A stretch of DNA of 64,000 nt from CAYONP01 sp964405335 (GTDB lineage: Bacteria > Armatimonadota > UBA10988): contig CAYONP010000014.1 of assembly GCA_964405335.1 (NCBI GenBank), forward strand, positions 1 to 64,000. The letters are read 5' to 3'. Positions within the stretch are counted from its first letter, which is position 1; the number at the start of each line of letters is the position of its first letter. A program made the position numbers and the translations under genes. Shown piece by piece: positions 17,936 to 27,105 of the stretch. The notes beneath the pieces were generated by a model, which saw nothing but the letters and a program-made list of their open reading frames with translations, had not been told where the DNA came from and did not search any database.

Positions 17936-17993
17936 TGACCGTTTCGTGGGCCGGCACCGTTCCGTCATCGCCGGGCAACGTGGCGGACGAGCA

Positions 17994-19280
17994 TCACTCC
18001 GCCTCCCGCGGCCATGCGTCGAGCTCGTCGACCACGTTGTCGGCGATCACCACCTGACCCTCGCTGCCGTTGCGGATGACGGCACCGTAGCGCAGACGAT
18101 TGCCACGTATCACCGCGCTCATGAGCGACGGCGCTAGTTCGATCTGCGGCTTCTGCTCTTGACCGACGTAGAACGGCGCGCGGTTGTGCGTGCCGAACTC
18201 GCAGCCGAGCACCGTCAGCGATGCGCCGCCGGCGAGCAGCGCCGGGCGCAGTTCGGCGCGGGTGTCCCAGTACTCGAAGGTGCAGTTGGTGAAGCTCGTG
18301 CGGCCACGGCCGTACGCTTCGACCAGACTGCCCGTGCCCGGTACTGGCGAGAACCAGCACTGGTCGAACTTCACCTCGCCGCGGTTGCCCTCCCGGATCT
18401 CGATCGCCAAGCCCTTGAACACCGACTGGCTGACCGTGATGCCGGCTGTCTGCTCGACGACCATCGGCTGACCCGAAATGTCAATCCCACTGCGTGAGAT
18501 CGCCACATAGTGCGACACATGGTCGATCGGCTGGTCACTCTCGCCACCCGGGATAAAGCGCATCCCGACCGCGTAGCCGAGGGCGAAAAAGCCGTCGATC
18601 CACTCCCAGTCGGCCCGGCCGACGATCAGAGCCTCGGCGTTGGCCCGCTTCCACTGGTCGAGCGGACCCTCGTAAGGAAAAAAGAAGCTCGAAAAGTGGA
18701 TGTCGCGGATGCGGCCGACGTCGATGCTGCGGTCGATGTAGATCCCTCGCCGCAGCGGCGAACCCCAGATGCCTTCGATCACGTGTCTTGAGCAAGGATA
18801 GGTACCGAAGTCGATGGCCTGCCACGGCCGGACGATCAACAGGTTGCGGACCTGGCAGTCTTGCGCCAGGCCGCGAATCGTCCACGGATAGGGCACCGGC
18901 GGGGGCTCCATCACCTGCTCGTGATAGGTGATCACCAGCCCCTCGATCGCCGCCGCGCCGGCGAGGGTGACAAACGCCGGCCCCTCCTCGTCGCCGCGCC
19001 CTTCGGTGGGGATCAGCACGGTGCCCGTCTCGCGCGACGGCGGACCGCCCCACGAGCCGCGCAGAGTCACGCCCGTCGGCACGGTCAGGTGGCCGGCGAA
19101 GCGGTACCGACCCGGCGGCGCGTAGACCGGCGTGCCGTCGGCCCCGGCCAGGTCGAGCGCGGCCTGGAACGCCGCCGTCTCATCGCTCTGGCCGTCGCCG
19201 GTGGCCCCATGGTCGCGGACGTTGATTGCCTGCTGCCCAACGGCGGCGGTAGCCGCCAGCATCACCCACCAAGCGCGCAT
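17994..19280 (-). CDS. Secreted pectate-lyase-superfamily beta-helix protein
   Basis: 428 aa with a signal peptide (MRAWWVMLAATAAVGQQ), starting at an ATG behind GGAGA. 'INVRDHGATGDGQSDETAAFQAALDLAGADGTPVYAPPGRYRFAGHLTVPTGVTLRGSW' is the Pectate_lyase_3 opening, common to phage tailspikes, polygalacturonases and lyases. Later coils ('VRNLLIVRPWQAIDF', 'RIRDIHFSSFFFPYEG', 'TSFTNCTFEYWD', 'VIRGNRLRYG') build a beta-helix. No catalytic triad can be assigned safely. It is probably an exported polysaccharide-binding or -cleaving protein. Confidence 0.88.
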   Translation of the reverse strand: MRAWWVMLAATAAVGQQAINVRDHGATGDGQSDETAAFQAALDLAGADGTPVYAPPGRYRFAGHLTVPTGVTLRGSWGGPPSRETGTVLIPTEGRGDEEGPAFVTLAGAAAIEGLVITYHEQVMEPPPVPYPWTIRGLAQDCQVRNLLIVRPWQAIDFGTYPCSRHVIEGIWGSPLRRGIYIDRSIDVGRIRDIHFSSFFFPYEGPLDQWKRANAEALIVGRADWEWIDGFFALGYAVGMRFIPGGESDQPIDHVSHYVAISRSGIDISGQPMVVEQTAGITVSQSVFKGLAIEIREGNRGEVKFDQCWFSPVPGTGSLVEAYGRGRTSFTNCTFEYWDTRAELRPALLAGGASLTVLGCEFGTHNRAPFYVGQEQKPQIELAPSLMSAVIRGNRLRYGAVIRNGSEGQVVIADNVVDELDAWPREAE

Positions 19281-19330
19281 GGCCGGTCTCCGGCGTGGGA
19301 CTGCGCCGTGGGAGCCCGGTCACCTGCCCA

Positions 19331-20755
19331 TCACAGCAGGTCGCGCAGCAGCGCGAGCAACGCCCGGTCCTGGGCATTGGGAATCGGCTGCACCATGCCA
19401 CGCGCCCAGAGCTCCTGGCCCTCGTGCTCGCCAACCGGCGAGAAGGCCGCCGCCGACCAGGTCAGGTGGCCGCGGAACTCCAGCCGCGCGCCGACCAGGT
19501 CGGGCCGTGCGCCCTGATGGAACACCCGTCCATCGGCCGTCCGGCTGGTCGGCCAGGCCGCCTCGGTCACCCAGGCTTGTTCAGCCGGTGTCAGATCATT
19601 GTATCCGACGGTGTAGAACTGCCTTGGGTTGTCGGCGATGAACAGCAGCGGATCGAACGGCAGATCGGCCGGCAGGCTGCGCTCGAGCATCTCCGGCCAC
19701 ATCTCGAGCAGCGGCGTCGGCTCGGTCCACGGCTCGAACACGATGGCAGGGTAGCGGTCGAGAGTCAGCCGATCGTCGTCGTCCGACTGGCACCACATCA
19801 GGCCGGCCGCGCGGGCAGCCAGGTCGCCCACCAGGCCGCTGAGCCACTCGCCCTCTGGCACAAAGACCAGGTCGTCGGCGACCGCCTCGGCGACTTGCAG
19901 CCGTGGATAGCCGAGCCGGCCGACCAACTCGGCCAGTGTCATCGGCCCGCTCTCCTCGACGGTCAGTCGCGGCGCCACCGGCGGCCGTTCGTCGAACCGC
20001 GCGTCGAGGCGCGGATCCGACACCAGCCTGAGGAAGTAGCCCGCCTCGAGCGCCGCGCGCCCCGCCGGCGCCTGCCAGGCGTTGATGAACGCCCACCGCG
20101 GCTCGGGCAGCACGACATCGATGATGTCGAACCTCGCCCCGGCGTTCTCGCTACTGGCCAGAATCATGAACTCGATGCCGGGCAGCACCGCCGGCTGCCA
20201 TTCGGCGTCGAAGCAGCCGACGTAGCTCCCGTCGCGGCGCCGGTGCTGGAGCACGTACCGCTGCCACTCCTCGTCGGTCATCGGCCGGACCGCCTCCATC
20301 TCGGCGCGGAGCTCATCGGTCAGCGGGCCCTGTTGGCTCGGCACCAGCACGCCGCCGAGGCCCTCGGCCCGGGCCAGATTGGCCACCGCCGCGGGCAGGC
20401 GGGGCAGCAGCAACCACTGCCCCGCCGCCATCGCCGCCCGCTGCTCGTCGGTCAGCGCGGCGAAGAAGCGGTCGCGCAGCCCCATGCCGAGGCCGCGGTG
20501 GACCGCGCCGTCGTCGGCACGCGGCCAGCCGTCGGCCGAGTAGGGCCGGCCGTCCATCGGCTTCGGCGGCCGGGCGAGCAACTGGTCGAGCCGCTGCTCG
20601 ATCGCCGCGGCGGACTCGGCGTCATCGGTCAGCCCGACCAGCACTGCAACGCCGAGCCGATCGAGTTCCCAGCACTTGTCCTCCAGTCGCTCGGCCGGCC
20701 CCTGCGCCAGTGCCGCGGCACAAGCGGTCAGGCTGATCCAGAGTAGGTATCGCAT
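19331..20755 (-). CDS. Exported protein of unknown function
   Basis: 474 aa. It starts at an ATG behind GGGAGGGG with a signal peptide (MRYLLWISLTACAAALAQG). No domain is recognised. The sequence is rich in Trp, Asp and Glu. It has helical stretches such as 'ESAAAIEQRLDQLLARPP' and 'LTDEQRAAMAAGQWLLLPRLPAAVANLARAEGL'. 'LTDEQ', 'LTPAEQAWV' and 'MTDEEWQRYV' recur, as in helical proteins that read 'S/LTxEQ'. The coding strand and codon use look normal. It lies between the beta-helix gene and a divergent sulfatase. Confidence 0.75.
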   Translation of the reverse strand: MRYLLWISLTACAAALAQGPAERLEDKCWELDRLGVAVLVGLTDDAESAAAIEQRLDQLLARPPKPMDGRPYSADGWPRADDGAVHRGLGMGLRDRFFAALTDEQRAAMAAGQWLLLPRLPAAVANLARAEGLGGVLVPSQQGPLTDELRAEMEAVRPMTDEEWQRYVLQHRRRDGSYVGCFDAEWQPAVLPGIEFMILASSENAGARFDIIDVVLPEPRWAFINAWQAPAGRAALEAGYFLRLVSDPRLDARFDERPPVAPRLTVEESGPMTLAELVGRLGYPRLQVAEAVADDLVFVPEGEWLSGLVGDLAARAAGLMWCQSDDDDRLTLDRYPAIVFEPWTEPTPLLEMWPEMLERSLPADLPFDPLLFIADNPRQFYTVGYNDLTPAEQAWVTEAAWPTSRTADGRVFHQGARPDLVGARLEFRGHLTWSAAAFSPVGEHEGQELWARGMVQPIPNAQDRALLALLRDLL

Positions 20756-20907
20756 CGCCCCCCTCCCAGGTGTTCAGGGTAACACACACAGAACGCGACC
20801 ATCGCGATGCGTTCGCCAACGGCGAGCGCGCTCCTTCGTCAGGCTCAGGTGCCGCTCAGCGCAGGATCCACCGGTACCGCCGCGAAGTCGGCCCGCGGAG
20901 CGATGCC

Positions 20908-22776
20908 ATGGCCGACGCACCCTCCCGCCGCGAGCTGCTCGCCGCCGCCGGTGCCGCCGCGCTGGCCGCCTCGCTCCGCGCCGGGGAGCAGACCGTGCGA
21001 CCGAACATCCTCTGGCTCTCGTGCGAGGACATGAGCCCCCACCTCGGCTGCTGGGGCGACCCGCACGCGATCACGCCCAACCTCGACCGCCTGGCGGCCG
21101 AGGGCGTGCGCTACGAAGCCGCCTTCTCATGCGCCGGCGTCTGCGCGCCGAGCCGCAGCGGGATCATCACCGGCTGCTGGCCGACCTCGCTGGGCAGCCA
21201 CCCGATGCGCTCGATCGCCCGGCTCCCCGCCGAGGTGCGCTGCTTCACCGCCTATCTCCGCGAGGCCGGCTATTACTGCAGCAACAATGTCAAGACAGAC
21301 TACAACTTCCCCGTGCCCGACGACGCGTGGGATGCGAACAGCAATCAGGCGCACTGGCGCGGACGTGAGCCGGGGCAGCCGTTCTTTGCTGTGTTCAATG
21401 ACACCATCACCCATGAGAGCCAATATCGCCTGCGGGGCGAGGAGTGGGCGCGCCGCACCGCCGCACTGACACCGCCCGAGCGCCAGGACCCAGCGGCCCT
21501 GACCACCCTGCCACCCTACTACCCCGACACACCCGAGGCGCGGCGCGACTGGGCACAATACTACGAGACCATCACATTGATGGACCGCCATGTCGGCGAG
21601 CGGCTGCGCGAACTCGATGCTGATGGCCTGCTCGAGCAGACCATCGTCTTCTTCTGGTCCGACCACGGCGTCGGCCTGCCGCGGGCCAAGCGCTGGCTGC
21701 TCGACTCGGGCACCCACGTGCCGCTGATCGTGCGCAAGCCGGCCGACCTGCCGGTCAACGGCTGGGCCAGCGACGGTGGCGTCGACGGCCGGCTGATCAG
21801 CCTGATCGACCTCGGCCCGACGGTGCTCAGCCTCGCCGGGTTGACGCAGCCCGCGGCGATGCACGGCCAGCCGTTCCTCGGCCCGGCCACCGCGCGGCCG
21901 CGCGAATACGTACACGGCGCGAGGGACCGCATGGACGAACGGTATGACATCGTTCGAGCGGTGCGCGACCGGCAGTTCCGCTACGTACGCAACTTCCAGG
22001 CCTGGAAGCCCTACCATCAGCACCTCTCGTATGCCGAAGTGGGGCCGACGTTGATTGACCTGCGCCGGCTCCACGCCGCGGGCGAGCTGGAACCGGCAGC
22101 CGAGCAGTGGATGGGCGACAACAAGCCCCGCGAGGAGCTCTACAACCTGCGCTACGATCAGCACGAACAGCGCAACCTGGTCGACGAGCCGCGTTACGCC
22201 GAGACCCTCGCCCGGCTGCGCCGCGCTTTGCGCAACTGGCAGTTGACCACGCTCGACCTGGGGCTGCTGCCCGAATCCGAGCTGGAGGCGCTGACCAAGC
22301 GGTTCGGCAGCGGGTATGCCATCCTACGGCAGACCGAGACGCGCGGCTGGCTAGAGCGGCTGCTCGCGGTGGTCGAGGTGGTCGAGCGGCAGGATGCCGA
22401 CGAGCTGGCCGTGCTGCTCGGCCACCCCATCGCGGCGGTGCGCGCCTGGGCGGCGGTGGGGCTGGGCAACCTGGCTGCCGGGCCGGCCGAGCGGCTGCGT
22501 GCCGCGCTCGACGACCCGGCCGCGTGTGTCCGCATCGCCGCGGCGCGGGCGCTCTGCCGGCTGGGCGAGCCGGGGCCGGCGCTGCCCGTGCTGGCCGCGT
22601 CGCTGGCGGCCGAGCGGCGCGGCGAGCGGATCGAGGCGGCCACCGTGCTCGACGAGGTCGGCGAGCAGGCGCGCCCGCTGCTGGCCGAGATCCGCGCCGC
22701 GTGTGAGGCCAAGCCCGACGAGTATGTCACCCGGCTGACCGAGCACACGCTCAGGCAACTCGGCGAACTCGACTGA
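20908..22776 (+). CDS. Tat-exported sulfatase with C-terminal HEAT repeats
   Basis: 622 aa, starting at an ATG behind CGGAG. The twin-arginine signal is SRRELLAAAGAAALAASL. The S1 sulfatase domain (about 30-480) has 'ILWLSCEDMSPHLGCWGD' and the formylglycine motif C79-A-P-S-R83 in 'VCAPSRSGIITG', so it needs a formylglycine-generating enzyme (none seen here). The 'SCEDMSPHLGCWGD...SLGSHPMRS' pattern resembles heparan N-sulfatase-like S1_8 enzymes. 'FFWSDHGVGLPRAKRWLLDSGTHVPL' holds later metal and active-site positions. Residues about 495-620 are HEAT-like repeats ('AVRAWAAVGLGNLA', 'CVRIAAARALCRLG'), a combination common in planctomycetes. It probably desulfates a polysaccharide. Confidence 0.93.
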   Translation: MADAPSRRELLAAAGAAALAASLRAGEQTVRPNILWLSCEDMSPHLGCWGDPHAITPNLDRLAAEGVRYEAAFSCAGVCAPSRSGIITGCWPTSLGSHPMRSIARLPAEVRCFTAYLREAGYYCSNNVKTDYNFPVPDDAWDANSNQAHWRGREPGQPFFAVFNDTITHESQYRLRGEEWARRTAALTPPERQDPAALTTLPPYYPDTPEARRDWAQYYETITLMDRHVGERLRELDADGLLEQTIVFFWSDHGVGLPRAKRWLLDSGTHVPLIVRKPADLPVNGWASDGGVDGRLISLIDLGPTVLSLAGLTQPAAMHGQPFLGPATARPREYVHGARDRMDERYDIVRAVRDRQFRYVRNFQAWKPYHQHLSYAEVGPTLIDLRRLHAAGELEPAAEQWMGDNKPREELYNLRYDQHEQRNLVDEPRYAETLARLRRALRNWQLTTLDLGLLPESELEALTKRFGSGYAILRQTETRGWLERLLAVVEVVERQDADELAVLLGHPIAAVRAWAAVGLGNLAAGPAERLRAALDDPAACVRIAAARALCRLGEPGPALPVLAASLAAERRGERIEAATVLDEVGEQARPLLAEIRAACEAKPDEYVTRLTEHTLRQLGELD

Positions 22777-22850
22777 GCCGCCGCGGGTTTCTCCTTGAGG
22801 CGAAGGACTCGCCCCGCCGGCGGGCCAATCCGCCGCCCGGAGGATCTCGG

Positions 22851-23852
22851 ATGTCTCGCACCCTCGCCGCGCTCGTCGCGGTGTTCACCATCTCGCTACT
22901 GCTCGCCGCCGCGCCACTCCGCGAAGGCCGCCTGCCGCACTGGCTGGCCTACAACCCCGACACCGACAAAGTCTACGTCTCGTGCATGGCCACCGCCAAC
23001 GTCACGGTGATCGACGGAGAGACGCTCGATGTGATTGACTACGTCGCAGTGGGTGACCGCCCCGAAGGCATTGCCGTCAATCCCCGGTCTAACCGCATTT
23101 ACGTCTCATGCGCGCTGGAGGATGCCGTCTGGGCCATCGACGGCGCCGAGGACACGCCGATCGGGCCGATCCCGGCCGGCGCCGCGCCGAGCGGACTGGC
23201 GGTCGACCCGGAGACGAACCGCCTCTACGTCGCCAACATCACCCGCAACACGCTCACGGTGGTCGATCTGGCGACTGAGGAGGTGCTGGCCACGATTCCC
23301 GTCGGCGAGCAGCCCTGCGGCGTCGCGGTCGATTCCGAGCGGAAGCGCGTCTACGTCACCTGCACCGCGGCGATGATGACGTATGGGATCGACACCGAGA
23401 CGAACCAGGTGCTGGGCACCATCCGCTTCGGGCCCGGCCCGTTCGGCGTGGCGGTCGATCCCGGGAGCGGTAACCTCTACGTCGCCTGCACCGGTCGCAA
23501 CGCGCTGGCCGTGTTCAACACCGAGGGCAAGCACGTCGCTGATCCGTCGACGCATGGTTATCCCATCGGCGTAGCGGTCGATCCCGAGCGCGAACGCGCA
23601 TACACCACCTGTCTCAACGGTAACGCGCTGGTCACCCTCGATCTGAACGACCATCGCACGACGCGGGTGATGGCCGGCTATCAGAAGCCGGTCGGCGTGG
23701 CGGTGAACCCGGATGACGGCCGGCTCTACGTCGCGCACCGCGCCTACAACGCGGTCAGCCTGGTCGACCCGGAGAGGCAGGAGTTCGTCAAGACGGTGCT
23801 CACCGCCCCCACACCGGGCGGCGAGATGCCGGGCCGCCTGCCGACCGATTGA
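22851..23852 (+). CDS. Exported YVTN/YncE-type seven-bladed beta-propeller
   Basis: 333 aa with a signal peptide, starting at an ATG behind GGAGG. Regular repeats of about 42 aa show 'GVAVDPETNRLYVAN...VTVVD' wording: 'GIAVNPRSNRIYVSC', 'GLAVDPETNRLYVAN', 'GVAVDSERKRVYVTC', 'GVAVDPGSGNLYVAC', 'GVAVDPERERAYTTC', 'GVAVNPDDGRLYVAH'. This is the YVTN family, a binding or scaffold propeller without known catalysis. Unusually many blades carry Cys after 'Y[VT]xx'. It follows the sulfatase by 74 bp and may share its transcript. Confidence 0.9.
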   Translation: MSRTLAALVAVFTISLLLAAAPLREGRLPHWLAYNPDTDKVYVSCMATANVTVIDGETLDVIDYVAVGDRPEGIAVNPRSNRIYVSCALEDAVWAIDGAEDTPIGPIPAGAAPSGLAVDPETNRLYVANITRNTLTVVDLATEEVLATIPVGEQPCGVAVDSERKRVYVTCTAAMMTYGIDTETNQVLGTIRFGPGPFGVAVDPGSGNLYVACTGRNALAVFNTEGKHVADPSTHGYPIGVAVDPERERAYTTCLNGNALVTLDLNDHRTTRVMAGYQKPVGVAVNPDDGRLYVAHRAYNAVSLVDPERQEFVKTVLTAPTPGGEMPGRLPTD

Positions 23853-23943
23853 CCGTCGCGGTGGAAATGTTGCGCGAATGTTGAGAGAGAGGCGAAACTG
23901 CCCTTGCGTTCGTTCTGGGCGGGCGGTACGGTCGTCGTGAGAT

Positions 23944-24231
23944 GTGGCGACAGCCGCCGGCGCGCAGGATGGGGGCCTGCCGTATCGAGATCGCGACGGA
24001 GTCGAGGTGATCGGTGCGACGACGCTGCTGCCGCCGACGGTGGTGACGATCACGATCCGTGACCTCCAGCTCGAGGTTTTGCCACCGCCCGAAGTCTTCG
24101 TAGTCGACTTTCCAGAGTTCACCTTTGTGCAGCAAGAGGGCGTACAGGGTCAGCGCATCGTCCAGTACCTCACCGAAGAGGAATTTCATGACCTGTGGAC
24201 GCGACGACGGGGACGCGAACCTGCACGGTGA
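23944..24231 (+). CDS. Small hypothetical protein, possible partner of the following gene
   Basis: 95 aa from a GTG with a weak ribosome site. It has no signal peptide, TM segment or Cys. Codon positions look coding-like. The core alternates beta-type residues ('PPTVVTITIRDLQLEVLPPPEVFVVDFPEFTFVQQ') and ends in an Arg-rich tail. It lies 19 bp upstream of the DUF1573/C39-like gene, the place held by X-Y genes in the other cassettes, but it resembles neither. Without it, 23853-24250 is an otherwise empty stretch of about 400 bp. Confidence 0.45.
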   Translation: MATAAGAQDGGLPYRDRDGVEVIGATTLLPPTVVTITIRDLQLEVLPPPEVFVVDFPEFTFVQQEGVQGQRIVQYLTEEEFHDLWTRRRGREPAR

Positions 24232-24250
24232 CTGCCGCGGGGGGAAAGCA

Positions 24251-25591
24251 ATGACATCCGCTGTCTACTTGCTCGCGCTGCTTGCGCCGCCCACACCGGC
24301 CACGCCGGCCACCGGCTATGACCCGGCGATCGAGGCCTTCGGCCTGATCCTCGGCCGCGAGGATTGGCCCGAGCACCTCAAGGCCAACTTCACCGACCGC
24401 GAGCCGCCGACCCTCGACGAACTGCGCACGCTGGCCGGCGCCTGCGGGCTGGCCACCGAGACGCGACGAGTCACCCTCGACGAACTCGCCGCGCTCGACC
24501 GGCCGGTGCTCGTCTTCTGGCCCGACGGCAGCCCGGCGACGGTGATCCTCTATGTCACCGCCGAGCGCGTCCAGGCGATCGAAACCGTCGATCCGTTCGT
24601 CGTCCCGCGCGGCGAACTCGATCCCTGGTTCCCTGTCGAGGCGCTGGTGCCCGTGCCCGACCCCGGCCCGGCGCCGCGCGTGCGCCTGTCGGAGCCCCAC
24701 GCCGACCTCGGCACGCTGCCCAAGGGCGCCACGCACCGCCGCACGATCACCATCCGCAACGACGGCGAACTGCCGCTGGAGCTGTCCGTCCTGCGGCTCG
24801 GCTGTGCGTCGTGCACGGAGGTGCGGTTGGCGGACAAAGTGGTGCCCGCTGGGACGGAGACTACCGCTGACGTGATCTTTCTCGCCGAGTATGTCGGTGC
24901 GTACGGCGCTCACGCCATCCTTGGCACCAATGACCCGATGCGGCCGTGGATATACCTCACCTGGACCGTCGACACGCCGGCCGACTACCAGCTCTCGCCC
25001 GAGCGGATCCGACTGGTGGTCGACAAGCGCGAGCCGATCGCCGCGGCGGTCTACGTCACACTGCCGGCGGCGTTCGAGCTCACCGCCGCCGCCGTCGAGG
25101 GATTCGCCTGCCGCACTTCGATCGTGCCGTGGCAGGCCAATGAGCTCGTCCGCATCGTCCAGGTCGAGCTCGAAGCCGACGCGGCGACGCAGCCGGACGA
25201 GCTGACCGGTACGCTGCGCCTGCGCACCAGCGACCCGGATCGGCCGCACCTGGAGCTGCCCGTTCAGATCACCGTCCGGCCCGACGTTCGCGCGCGGCCC
25301 GAGGCGCTGTTCTATGGCCGCGTGCCGCGCGGCGAACGGCGCGTGATCGAGCTACTGGTCGCCCGCCGCGACGGCAAGCCGATGCGCGTGACCGCCGCCC
25401 GCGGCGAGTCGCCCGAGGTCGACTGCGGCGCGCCGGTCGGGGCGCCCGACGGCTGGCGCATCGCCGTCGCCGTCACGCCGGCGGAGCTGGGGCTGCTCAA
25501 GTCTGGCGTGCTGCTAACGACCGATGTAGCCGGCGAGCCAGAAGTGCGCGTTGGCCTGATCTTGTGGTGCGACCCGCCGCCTGAGGTATGA
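24251..25591 (+). CDS. Exported DUF1573 protein with degenerate C39-like domain (Z3)
   Basis: 446 aa from an ATG behind GGGGGGAAAG, with a signal peptide. The first 130 residues align with the C39-like domain of the gene at 32658: 'PTLDELRTLAGACGLATETRRVTLDELAALDRPVLVFWPDGSPATVILYVTAERVQAIETVDP'. The nucleophile Cys and active-site His are absent, so it is a pseudo-enzyme. Residues from about 150 start DUF1573/ASH-like Ig repeats ('DLGTLPKGATHRRTITIRNDGELPLELSVLRLGCASCTEVRLADKVVPAGTETTADVIF'). Its stop overlaps the next start (ATGA). It is expected to be periplasmic; its role is unknown. Confidence 0.82.
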   Translation: MTSAVYLLALLAPPTPATPATGYDPAIEAFGLILGREDWPEHLKANFTDREPPTLDELRTLAGACGLATETRRVTLDELAALDRPVLVFWPDGSPATVILYVTAERVQAIETVDPFVVPRGELDPWFPVEALVPVPDPGPAPRVRLSEPHADLGTLPKGATHRRTITIRNDGELPLELSVLRLGCASCTEVRLADKVVPAGTETTADVIFLAEYVGAYGAHAILGTNDPMRPWIYLTWTVDTPADYQLSPERIRLVVDKREPIAAAVYVTLPAAFELTAAAVEGFACRTSIVPWQANELVRIVQVELEADAATQPDELTGTLRLRTSDPDRPHLELPVQITVRPDVRARPEALFYGRVPRGERRVIELLVARRDGKPMRVTAARGESPEVDCGAPVGAPDGWRIAVAVTPAELGLLKSGVLLTTDVAGEPEVRVGLILWCDPPPEV

Positions 25592-27102
25592 TCGGTCCGC
25601 TGACGGATCGACCGATGACCTGCTTCCTGCTGCTGACGCTCCTCGCACCACGCCCGGCGGTGCCCGATGCCGAGGGCCGGTTCTGGCTCTACCGCGACGG
25701 CGCCGAGGGGATGCCTTTCACGCCGTACGGCTGGATGCCCGCCGAGGCCGGGCAGATGCTCACGGTCGACTACGACTCGCCCGCCGCGCCGCACGACGGT
25801 GAGCGGTGCATAGGCTGGGAGGTTAACTGGCGTGAACCGGGCTGGCTGGGCGTCGGTTTCTTCGCCGGCCCGGCCGACCCGCCCTGGTGGGGCGACGATG
25901 CGCGCGGCTGGGGCCACGACCTGAGCGCCTTCAACACGCTCGTCTTCTGGGCCCGTGGCGAGGCCGGCGGCGAGGTGATCCGCGCCGAAGTCGGCACGCT
26001 GGCGGGCAAGCCGCACGGCGACAGCCTGCCCGCGCCGGTGGCCGGCGAGCCGCTGCGCCTGAGCGACGAGTGGCAGGAGTACAGCCTCGATCTGGCCGCC
26101 TACACGCCCGAACAGCGACGCCGTATCTGCGCGGGACTGACCATCCTTGTCGCACGGGATCAGCAGCCGCCGGGCACGGCGCGGACGCGGTTCTACCTCG
26201 ATACGGTGTACTACACGAACCTCGACGTCGCCGCGCTCGAGCCGCTGCCCCCCTCGCCCGGCCTGCCGCGCCTGCGCGAGGCGTTCGCGACCCAGCGGTT
26301 CGTCGCCTACACGCCGACCAGCCAGGATCCGACCGCCGGCGTGCCGGCCAACCCGGCGGGCATACGCGCCGACCTCACGGCGCTGCGGCCGTACTTCGAT
26401 GCGGTGGTGACCTACTCATCCGACCCGCGGGCGGCGATGGACTCGGTCGTGCCGATCGCCGCCGAGCTGGGGATGCAGGTCGTGCTCGGCATCTGGAACG
26501 TCGGCTCCGAACAGGAGCTTGCCGCGGCGGTACTGGCCGCGAGGACGCATCCGGAAACGGTGCTCGCCGTGCTGGTCGGCAACGAAACCCAGCTCGCCGG
26601 ACGGGCGACGCACGAGGCGCTCGAAGCGGCGCTCACCCGCGTGCGCGAGGCGCTGCCCGGCGTGCCGGTGAGCACCTCGGAGCCGCCGCATCACCTCTCC
26701 CGGCCGAGCCTGCAGCGGCTGCTCGATTTCCACGCGCCGAACATCCACTGGCTGTTTGCCGGCGGCGAGCGGACCGATTACGAGGCCGCGGTGCGCTGGC
26801 TGGCCGGCCGAGTCGACGCGCTGCGCCAACTGCCATTCGGCGACAAGCCGGTGCTGCTCAAGGAGAGCGGCTTGCCGTCTGGACCCGAGCCCTTCAGCGA
26901 GGCGCTGCAGGCACGCTACTGGCAGGCCTGGTTCGCCGCCCGGCCCAACTCGACCGAATTGGCGACGGTGATGTTCGAGGCCTTCGATGCGCCCTGGAAG
27001 CCGAGCGCCATCCCCGGCGAGCTGTCGGCCGTCGAGGCGCACTGGGGCGCCTTCCGGCACGACCTCAGCGCCAAACCGGTGGTCGGACTCCTGCCGCGCT
27101 AG
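25588..27102 (+). CDS. Exported GH17-like beta-1,3-glucanase-type hydrolase
   Basis: 504 aa. A signal peptide begins at the ATG at 25588 (ATGA overlap with the previous gene) or at 25615. Residues 30-215 look like a carbohydrate-binding beta-sandwich. The C-terminal TIM barrel (235-500) has 'VLAVLVGNETQLAGRAT', with Glu333 as acid/base candidate, and 'KPVLLKESGLPSG', with Glu426 as nucleophile candidate. These are the two GH17 motifs (VGNE and ExGWPS). It is likely to act on beta-1,3- or related glucans outside the cytoplasm. The coupling to the DUF1573 gene is notable. Confidence 0.82.
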   Translation: MIGPLTDRPMTCFLLLTLLAPRPAVPDAEGRFWLYRDGAEGMPFTPYGWMPAEAGQMLTVDYDSPAAPHDGERCIGWEVNWREPGWLGVGFFAGPADPPWWGDDARGWGHDLSAFNTLVFWARGEAGGEVIRAEVGTLAGKPHGDSLPAPVAGEPLRLSDEWQEYSLDLAAYTPEQRRRICAGLTILVARDQQPPGTARTRFYLDTVYYTNLDVAALEPLPPSPGLPRLREAFATQRFVAYTPTSQDPTAGVPANPAGIRADLTALRPYFDAVVTYSSDPRAAMDSVVPIAAELGMQVVLGIWNVGSEQELAAAVLAARTHPETVLAVLVGNETQLAGRATHEALEAALTRVREALPGVPVSTSEPPHHLSRPSLQRLLDFHAPNIHWLFAGGERTDYEAAVRWLAGRVDALRQLPFGDKPVLLKESGLPSGPEPFSEALQARYWQAWFAARPNSTELATVMFEAFDAPWKPSAIPGELSAVEAHWGAFRHDLSAKPVVGLLPR

Positions 27103-27105
27103 CGA

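Noticed and set aside
17935..17940. TTGACC on the plus strand as a -35 element
   Set aside because: No plus-strand gene starts downstream; the next coding sequence there is on the minus strand.
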